In this document: in pieces, positions 1 through 4,072 of the stretch | Layout: every line of letters starts with the position of its first letter | How positions within the stretch are numbered: the first letter of the stretch is position 1 | NCBI GenBank assembly: GCA_029934555.1 | Contig: JAOZMA010000132.1 | Location: forward strand, 1 to 6,417 | Length of the DNA stretch: 6,417 bases | From: Acidimicrobiia bacterium | GTDB lineage: Bacteria; Actinomycetota; Acidimicrobiia; Spongiisociales; UBA5794 | Direction of reading: 5' to 3' | Notes under the pieces: model-generated | Databases searched by the model: none | What the model saw: only the letters and a program-made list of their open reading frames with translations | Told to the model about the DNA's origin: nothing | Translations under genes and position numbers: made by a program

Positions 1-870
1 ATCGTCACGCGGCCGGACGCGCACCGACAACGTCCCCGGAGCACCGCCCGTCAGTGATGCGGCATCGCAGTTAGTAGCCACCCAGGCTTCCAACGACTCG
101 ACGGTCGACGCCGACTTCTCGTACACCGCCTCATCATCACTCATGCCCATCCAATCCACAAACCGCTGAAATCCCTCCTCACCCTGGATTGCTTCCCGCC
201 CGTATTCGTGGCCCAGGACCAGGAACCGAGACTTGAGTGTGGCGGCCGCCGCCCACCTGTCGGCAAGCTCAGAGGGAGCGAGAGCGCTGCCGGCGTGGAT
301 CGCGGCCTCCTCCCTCTCGAGTAACTGCTCGATGTCTTCGTGATGCCCCTGGAAGAGCCAGTGTCCGGGGTCGAGCAACACGGCTTCTCTCAGTTCGGGC
401 CACCGGGAACAGAAGTCCCCGCACGCAGTCACCGACCACTCATCGATCGCCTCGATCGCGGTCTGGACTTCATCCATGGCCGACTCCATCCCGCCGGGAC
501 CGAACATCATCGTGACGTGTTCGGTGCGAATGGCGTGTCCGCCGTAGCCCACAGTGGACAGGAGGTCGCTGGCTTTGGTGTAGGTGTCGTACAGCCGATC
601 CCATTCGGCCCGGATCTCCACCGGCACGGCCCGGTCGTACTGCGCCATGGCTTCGTCGACGACACCGGCACTCTGGGCGTGGTGGAAGCGCTGATCCTCC
701 CCCTCGAGCACGTTGACGACCGTTCGGCGCGCTTCGGGCCACGCGCGACAGAAGAGAGCGGCATTCCCCGCCGTCTCCGTCTCAGTGCCCAAGTCGGGGT
801 CGAGGATGGCGGCATCGGTGCATGCCGTCAGAGCAACGACCGCGACCGTGACGAGTAGCCACCACCGCAT
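1..870 (-). CDS. Putative lipoprotein with two Cys-bracketed internal repeats (3' end outside window)
   Basis: The frame is open for 290 codons from ATG at 870 to the left edge, so the C-terminus is missing. The N-terminus is a lipoprotein signal: M-R-W-W, then a hydrophobic stretch, then lipobox L14-T15-A16-C17. Cys17 is therefore the likely acylated residue, and the mature protein should sit on the outer face of the cytoplasmic membrane. The rest is soluble, acidic and largely helical in character. It contains two similar units, residues 40-150 and 153-268, each opening with F-C-x-x-W-P-E and closing with a W-x-x-x-x-C motif. The start is well fixed: an in-frame TGA lies three codons upstream of the ATG, and AAGGGGAG sits about 10 nt before it. 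The gene lies 81 bp downstream of the thioesterase on the same strand and could be co-transcribed. I do not recognise the family and assign no function. The gene call is firm; the role is unknown. Confidence 0.85.
   Translation of the reverse strand, partial: MRWWLLVTVAVVALTACTDAAILDPDLGTETETAGNAALFCRAWPEARRTVVNVLEGEDQRFHHAQSAGVVDEAMAQYDRAVPVEIRAEWDRLYDTYTKASDLLSTVGYGGHAIRTEHVTMMFGPGGMESAMDEVQTAIEAIDEWSVTACGDFCSRWPELREAVLLDPGHWLFQGHHEDIEQLLEREEAAIHAGSALAPSELADRWAAAATLKSRFLVLGHEYGREAIQGEEGFQRFVDWMGMSDDEAVYEKSASTVESLEAWVATNCDAASLTGGAPGTLSVRVRPRDD
67..414 (-). repeat. Internal repeat unit 2 of the lipoprotein (residues 153-268)
   Basis: The unit runs from F153-C154-S-R-W157-P158-E159-L-R-E to W263-V-A-T-N-C268. 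It is 116 residues against 111 in unit 1 and follows it after only two residues. C154 and C268 occupy the positions of C41 and C150. The middle of the two units is much more diverged than the ends. Confidence 0.6.
421..753 (-). repeat. Internal repeat unit 1 of the lipoprotein (residues 40-150)
   Basis: The unit runs from F40-C41-R-A-W44-P45-E46 to W145-S-V-T-A-C150. Its first 21 bases (753-733) match the first 21 bases of unit 2 at 17 positions. The closing segment A-I-E-A-I-D-E-W resembles T-V-E-S-L-E-A-W in unit 2. C41 and C150 are the likely paired cysteines, by inference only. Confidence 0.6.
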
Positions 871-951
871 CCGGCGTCACTCCCCTTCCACGGGAGACGC
901 TATGCGCGGAAGAGTTGTCTATCTAGAGACGAAGGACCCGGATAGGTCAGA

Positions 952-1410
952 TCAACCGACGATGTAGGTGCCGGTGCCGGCGGCGATGAGCGTGCCTTCG
1001 TCGTTGTGGAACTCCATGCGGGTGACGGCTACCCGGGAACCGGTGCGGAGCACGACGGCCGAGGCGTCGAACCACTCGCCGACGCCGGGACGGAGATAAT
1101 CAACACGCATGTCGATCGTTCCGATCTTCGAGAAGATGCGTGCCGCGTCTTCCTGCGTCTCCGGCAGGTCGCGACCAACCACACCCATCATCGCTGCGAT
1201 ACCCCCGACCACGTCGAGCGTCGCGGAGATGACACCGCCGTGGAGATAGCCGCGTGCAAAGTTACCGACGAGATCATCACGACGATCGACACGAATCAGA
1301 ACAGTTCCGTCGTCGTTGATCCGGCACTCGCGAAGACCGAGAATCCGATTGAATGGAATGAGGTTCTCGGCCACTTCTACGAGGGCGGCCAGGGTGTCGA
1401 ATTCGGGCAT
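952..1410 (-). CDS. yigI: YigI-type hot-dog-fold acyl-CoA thioesterase
   Basis: The product is 152 residues, the usual size for a single hot-dog domain of the PaaI/YigI group. These cytoplasmic enzymes hydrolyse acyl-CoA to free acid and CoA; E. coli YigI acts on medium and long chains. The family signature is clear: L56-H57-G58-G59-V then L65-D66-V-V-G-G, where the HGG turn and Asp66 form the active site of the PaaI-like fold. It is followed by G-T-I-D-M-R-V-D-Y-L-R-P-G (about 97-109), the YigI-like block V-A-V-T-R-M-E-F-H-N, and a C-terminal T-Y-I-V-G resembling YigI's T-Y-M-V-G. I chose the ATG at 1410. An in-frame TTG at 1443 would add 11 residues, but it has no ribosome binding site and lies in a likely promoter. 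No Shine-Dalgarno precedes the ATG either, which fits leaderless translation. It diverges from the sigma gene. Substrate chain length cannot be read from the sequence. Confidence 0.88.
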   Translation of the reverse strand: MPEFDTLAALVEVAENLIPFNRILGLRECRINDDGTVLIRVDRRDDLVGNFARGYLHGGVISATLDVVGGIAAMMGVVGRDLPETQEDAARIFSKIGTIDMRVDYLRPGVGEWFDASAVVLRTGSRVAVTRMEFHNDEGTLIAAGTGTYIVG

Positions 1411-1416
1411 GACGTG

Positions 1417-1443
1417 AGTGTACGGTCGGTCCTTAGCACCCAA
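1417..1443 (-). promoter_or_regulatory. Candidate promoter of the thioesterase gene (possibly leaderless)
   Basis: On the minus strand TACACT (1422-1417) is a good -10 match, ending six bases before the ATG at 1410. TTGGGT (1443-1438) could be the -35, although the 15 bp spacer is short. Initiation about six bases past the -10 would fall on the A of the ATG, giving a leaderless mRNA. This agrees with the absence of a Shine-Dalgarno sequence. Confidence 0.4.
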
Positions 1444-1457
1444 ATCGAGATTTCGAC

Positions 1458-1486
1458 TTGAAATCTGGCGGAAGTTGTGTCATATT
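1458..1486 (+). promoter_or_regulatory. Housekeeping-type promoter P1 of the sigma gene
   Basis: TTGAAA at 1458-1463 (4-5 matches to the -35 consensus) is separated by exactly 17 bases from CATATT at 1481-1486 (4 of 6 matches to TATAAT). It points at the sigma gene, leaving a leader of roughly 185 nt. This is a good sigma-70-class match in GC-rich DNA, but a prediction only. Confidence 0.5.
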
Positions 1487-1514
1487 GTCCCTTCGAACGA
1501 GCCGATCGTGCTCG

Positions 1515-1540
1515 GGAACCCCTCCGTTGTTGAGAGCGTT
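1515..1540 (+). promoter_or_regulatory. Candidate ECF promoter P2, SigR/SigH-like (GGAAC-N18-GTT)
   Basis: GGAAC at 1515-1519, an 18-base spacer and GTT at 1538-1540 fit the actinobacterial SigR/SigH pattern (GGAA-T/C, N18-19, GTT) used in thiol-oxidative and heat stress. The -35 lies in the block GCTCGGGAACC, which recurs 51 bp downstream in P3. A short consensus of this kind can occur by chance. Its placement upstream of a group-2 sigma gene raises the likelihood. Confidence 0.4.
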
Positions 1541-1564
1541 GTTCCCTCACGAAGCCCGACGCTC

Positions 1565-1595
1565 GGGAACCAAACGCTGTGGTCGAAGCGTCTAA
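1565..1595 (+). promoter_or_regulatory. Candidate ECF promoter P3, SigE-like (GGGAACC-N17-CGTCTAA)
   Basis: GGGAACC at 1565-1571 and CGTCTAA at 1589-1595 are separated by 17 bases. Both boxes resemble the SigE-class ECF consensus (GGAAC-type -35, CGTCTAA/GTCTAA-type -10). Transcription would start near 1602, giving an 80 nt leader that contains the 1636-1647 palindrome and the RBS hairpin. This is the strongest ECF match in the window. Confidence 0.5.
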
Positions 1596-1606
1596 CGAGA
1601 GACGCT
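1587..1606. repeat. Inverted repeat over the P3 -10 region
   Basis: AGCGTCT (1587-1593) and AGACGCT (1600-1606) are perfect 7-base inverted copies around the six-base centre AACGAG. The left arm contains most of the CGTCTAA -10 box. A protein bound here would block P3. In RNA from P1 or P2 the site could fold into a 7 bp hairpin. Confidence 0.5.
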
Positions 1607-1635
1607 GGAGCCGATGGGGCCGAATCTCCAAGACC

Positions 1636-1647
1636 CTCAGCGCTGAG
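1636..1647. repeat. Perfect 12 bp palindrome in the sigma gene leader
   Basis: CTCAGCGCTGAG is perfectly self-complementary. It lies 17 bases upstream of the AAGGA ribosome binding site, inside the leader of every predicted transcript. It could be an operator half-site pair or an RNA element. No factor is recognised. Confidence 0.45.
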
Positions 1648-1661
1648 ACGCGAATCAATAA

Positions 1662-1675
1662 GTGAAGGATTTCAC
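1662..1675 (+). promoter_or_regulatory. Ribosome binding site of the sigma gene held in a short stem-loop
   Basis: GTGAA (1662-1666) and TTCAC (1671-1675) are perfect inverted copies around GGAT, so the AAGGA Shine-Dalgarno (1665-1669) lies in the 5 bp stem and 4 nt loop. Spacing from AAGGA to the ATG at 1680 is 10 nt. This site decides the start: the upstream in-frame GTG at 1662 has no ribosome binding site of its own and is part of the hairpin. Confidence 0.45.
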
Positions 1676-1679
1676 AAAC

Positions 1680-2624
1680 ATGAAGACGGCAGAAAAGATC
1701 CGAATGGCCGGTCAACCGCTCGAAATGGGCGACAGCTTGACCCGCTACCTCCAAGAGATTTCATACCACGACTTGCTCACAGCAGACGAGGAAGTCGAAC
1801 TTGCCCAGGCCATCGAAACCGGCCGCACTGCGGAAGAGCAGCTCTCTGCGGTCTCGGTGCGAGGCGCTGAGAAGGTCCGCCTCCAGCGTGCAGTGCGCAA
1901 GGGCCGTGAGGCTCGCGAGCGTTTCGCTCAGGCGAACCTCCGTCTCGTCGTCAGCCAGGCGAAGCGGTACCGCAGCCAGTACGGCATCGAGTTCATCGAC
2001 CTCATCCAAGAGGGCAACCTCGGTCTCATCCGTGCGGTCGAGAAGTTCGACTGGCGCAGAGGCTTCAAGTTCTCGACCTACGCCACCTGGTGGATTCGTC
2101 AGTCCATGCAGCGTGCAGTGGCCGAGAAGTCCCGCACGGTTCGTCTCCCGAACTCGCTGCACGACACGCTCGTCACGCTCAACAGCACCCGCAACCGTCT
2201 CCTCTCCGAGCTCGGCAGGGAGCCGACGCCGGAAGAGCTGTCCTACGAATCGGGGCTCTCGATCGATGCGGTCGTCGAAGCGCAGCTCGTCAACGACTCC
2301 GTATCACTCGAGGCACCCGTCGGTGAGGATGGCGCGGTACTCGGAGACTTCGTCGCACACCACGATGAGGAAGATCCGGTTCGCGAGACCGAGAAGGCCA
2401 GCGCAATCGAGTCGCTCCGGGAAGCGATCAACCGTCTCCCCGAGCGTGAGGCCTACATCCTTTCGATGCGGGTTGGGTTCGAAGACGGTCTCCCCCGTAC
2501 GCACGAAGAGATCGGTGGGAACCTGGGTCTCGGCCCAACACGGGTCCGATCGATCGAGAAGCTCGCCCTGTCGAAGCTCCGCCATCCGGCATTCGGTCTT
2601 CGAGAGGATGCGATGGACTTCTAG
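1680..2624 (+). CDS. RNA polymerase sigma-70 family factor, group-2 type (SigB/HrdD-like)
   Basis: The 314-residue product directs RNA polymerase core to promoters. Region 1.1 is absent, and the size is close to mycobacterial SigB (about 320). Region 1.2 spans residues 18-48 (D-S-L-T-R-Y-L-Q to the A-I-E-T-G helix). Region 2 spans about 80-157, with A-N-L-R-L-V-V, the core-binding D-L-I-Q-E-G-N-x-G-L-I-R-A-V-x-K-F-D block and Y134-A-T-W-W-I-R-Q-S-M-Q-R for -10 recognition. Region 3 spans about 158-235 (G-R-E-P-T-P-E-E-L). Region 4 spans about 244-303, ending S-K-L-R-H-P. Against E. coli RpoD, DNA-contact positions differ: T440 is Gln144, H455 is Ser, E458 is Asp, and R584, E585 and Q589 become Pro286, Thr287 and Ser291. 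Core-binding motifs are intact. The start at ATG 1680 rests on AAGGA 10 nt upstream; a GTG at 1662 is the alternative. Three candidate promoters precede it and a terminator follows. The family is certain; the regulon is unknown. Confidence 0.95.
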   Translation: MKTAEKIRMAGQPLEMGDSLTRYLQEISYHDLLTADEEVELAQAIETGRTAEEQLSAVSVRGAEKVRLQRAVRKGREARERFAQANLRLVVSQAKRYRSQYGIEFIDLIQEGNLGLIRAVEKFDWRRGFKFSTYATWWIRQSMQRAVAEKSRTVRLPNSLHDTLVTLNSTRNRLLSELGREPTPEELSYESGLSIDAVVEAQLVNDSVSLEAPVGEDGAVLGDFVAHHDEEDPVRETEKASAIESLREAINRLPEREAYILSMRVGFEDGLPRTHEEIGGNLGLGPTRVRSIEKLALSKLRHPAFGLREDAMDF

Positions 2625-2649
2625 TCCTTCAGACTCCGTCTCAGCAAGG

Positions 2650-2682
2650 AAGCCGCTCCGAAACGGGGCGGCTTTCTTCGTT
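2650..2682 (+). terminator. Rho-independent terminator of the sigma gene
   Basis: AAGCCGCTCCG (2650-2660) pairs with CGGGGCGGCTT (2664-2674) over 11 bp with a single G-U pair and an AAA loop. The T-rich tail TTCTTCGTT follows. It lies 25 bases past the sigma stop codon and separates that gene from fadI. Confidence 0.85.
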
Positions 2683-2704
2683 CGGGGAACATGCCGACAT
2701 CACA

Positions 2705-2715
2705 ACGGATTCCGT
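2705..2715. repeat. Short palindrome upstream of fadI
   Basis: ACGGA-T-TCCGT is a perfect 5-1-5 inverted repeat about 40 bases before the fadI ATG, between the sigma terminator and the ribosome binding site. It is in a reasonable place for an operator of the fad operon, but it is short. I found no convincing -35/-10 pair in 2683-2754 to anchor it. Confidence 0.2.
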
Positions 2716-2754
2716 GCGCGAGAATACGACACGTACCTACATGAAGGAGCCCCC

Positions 2755-4062
2755 ATGGCCGCGAAGCATCCCGGCGTCGTCTACGGGCGCCGAGTCGCGA
2801 TCGTCGACGGTCTTCGCACACCGTTCGTCAAGTCGGGAACAGTGTTCAAGGATCTCACGACACTCGACCTGGCATCCGCTGTCGTCAAGGAGCTGCTCCA
2901 GCGATCCGGTGTCGCAGGCGGACAGGTCGATCAGGTCGTCTACGGGGCGGTCATCACCGACGTTGCAGGCCCGAACATCGCCAGAGAGGTCGTGCTCGCA
3001 GGCGACTTCCCCCAGACCGTCGATGCGTTCTCTGTGAGCCGGGCTTGCGCAACATCGACACAAGCAGTCGTCTCAGGAGCGCAATCCATCCTCCTCGGCG
3101 ATGCGGACATCGTGGTGGCGGGCGGTGCCGATTCACTGTCGAAGCCACCCATCATGTACTCAGATCGCTTCGTCGACGTTCTCATGGACGCCAACGCGGC
3201 CCGAGACATCGGCAGCAAGGTGAGAGCATTCTCAGCGCTCCGACCGAAGGACCTCGCGCCACAGCCTCCTGCCATCGCCGAACGATCGACCGGCCTAACC
3301 ATGGGTGGCTCAGGCGAGATCATGGCCAAAGAGAACGGCATCACCCGCGAGGCGCAGGACGAATTCGCTCTCCGCTCGCACCAGAAGGCGGTCGCCGCCT
3401 GGGAGAACGGGATCTTCGACGATGAGGTAATGCCTTTCCCGGTCGGACCATCGTTCAAGAAGACCGTCACACGTGACAACATCCCACGCGCGGATTCGAC
3501 CATGGAGTCGCTCGCGAAGCTTCGTCCCGTATTCGATCGCAAGTACGGGACGATCACTGCAGGGAATTCATCCCCACTCACCGATGGGGCATCCGCCGTG
3601 ATCCTCATGGAAGAGAAGACGGCAGCGAAACTCGGACTCGTCCCCAAGGCGTTCATTCGGTCATGGGCATTCACGGCGCTCGATCCGAACTGGCAGTTGC
3701 TCATGGGGCCGTCGTTCGCCACTCCGGAGGCTCTCGCCAAGGCCGGGTTGACACTTGATGACATCGACGTGATCGACATGCATGAAGCGTTCTCAGCTCA
3801 GATCCTTTCGAACACTCAGGCCTTCGCATCGGCCGAGTGGGCGAAGCGATGGCTGGGTCGGGATGAGGCCATCGGTGAGATCCCGGACGACAAGTTCAAC
3901 CTCTACGGAGGATCGATCAGCATCGGGCACCCATTCGGTGCAACCGGAGCCCGGCAGATCATGACGATGGCCAACGAGCTGGCCAGGAGGGACGGGGGTA
4001 CGGCCCTTGTCACCCAATGTGCAGCGGGCGGTCTCGGTGCTGCCGTCGTACTCGAGCGGTAG
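2755..4062 (+). CDS. fadI: 3-ketoacyl-CoA thiolase, FadI type (beta subunit of the beta-oxidation complex)
   Basis: The 435-residue enzyme cleaves 3-ketoacyl-CoA with CoA to acetyl-CoA and a chain shortened by two carbons, the last step of beta-oxidation. E. coli FadI is 436 residues and matches along its whole length. The nucleophile is Cys98 in S-R-A-C-A-T-S. The other active-site residues are His343 (D-M-H-E-A-F-S-A-Q), His392 (G-H-P-F-G-A-T-G-A-R) and Cys422 (Q-C-A-A-G-G-L-G-A-A). FadI-type stretches such as A-P-N-I-A-R-E (here G-P-N-I-A-R-E), T-G-L-T-M-G and K-L-R-P-x-F-D-R-K-x-G-T separate it from the shorter FadA and PhaA thiolases. The start is the ATG at 2755, with GAAGGAG ending five bases before it; the frame is open far upstream through the sigma gene, but no other start there has support. 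fadJ follows after 10 bp. No signal peptide or membrane segment is seen, and all catalytic residues are present. Confidence 0.95.
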   Translation: MAAKHPGVVYGRRVAIVDGLRTPFVKSGTVFKDLTTLDLASAVVKELLQRSGVAGGQVDQVVYGAVITDVAGPNIAREVVLAGDFPQTVDAFSVSRACATSTQAVVSGAQSILLGDADIVVAGGADSLSKPPIMYSDRFVDVLMDANAARDIGSKVRAFSALRPKDLAPQPPAIAERSTGLTMGGSGEIMAKENGITREAQDEFALRSHQKAVAAWENGIFDDEVMPFPVGPSFKKTVTRDNIPRADSTMESLAKLRPVFDRKYGTITAGNSSPLTDGASAVILMEEKTAAKLGLVPKAFIRSWAFTALDPNWQLLMGPSFATPEALAKAGLTLDDIDVIDMHEAFSAQILSNTQAFASAEWAKRWLGRDEAIGEIPDDKFNLYGGSISIGHPFGATGARQIMTMANELARRDGGTALVTQCAAGGLGAAVVLER

Positions 4063-4072
4063 GGAGAGAGCC

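Noticed and set aside
340..858. 172-codon plus-strand open frame across the left region
   Set aside because: It lies opposite the lipoprotein gene, whose minus-strand frame has a lipobox, a ribosome binding site and repeat structure. The plus frame has no recognisable domain and no ribosome binding site.
917..930. GTCT-ATCTAG-AGAC symmetry between the thioesterase and lipoprotein genes as a terminator
   Set aside because: The stem is only 4 bp, AT-containing and without a T-run on the minus strand, so it is too weak to call.
1006..1461. 151-codon plus-strand open frame opposite the thioesterase
   Set aside because: It is the shadow of a gene with clear YigI-family motifs, and its translation matches nothing I know.
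1541..1546. GTTCCC as the -35 (GGGAAC) of a divergent ECF promoter for the thioesterase
   Set aside because: On the minus strand no GTT or CGTCT box lies at a 16-19 base spacing, so it does not form a promoter.
1801..2754. N-terminal extension of the thiolase frame back through the sigma gene
   Set aside because: The translated stretch is Ser/Arg-rich out-of-frame noise over the sigma gene. FadI similarity begins at the ATG at 2755, which has its own ribosome binding site.
2940..3779. 279-codon minus-strand open frame inside fadI
   Set aside because: Long antisense frames are common over GC-rich genes with C/G-ended codons. It has no start signal or domain, and the sense strand is a full-length thiolase.
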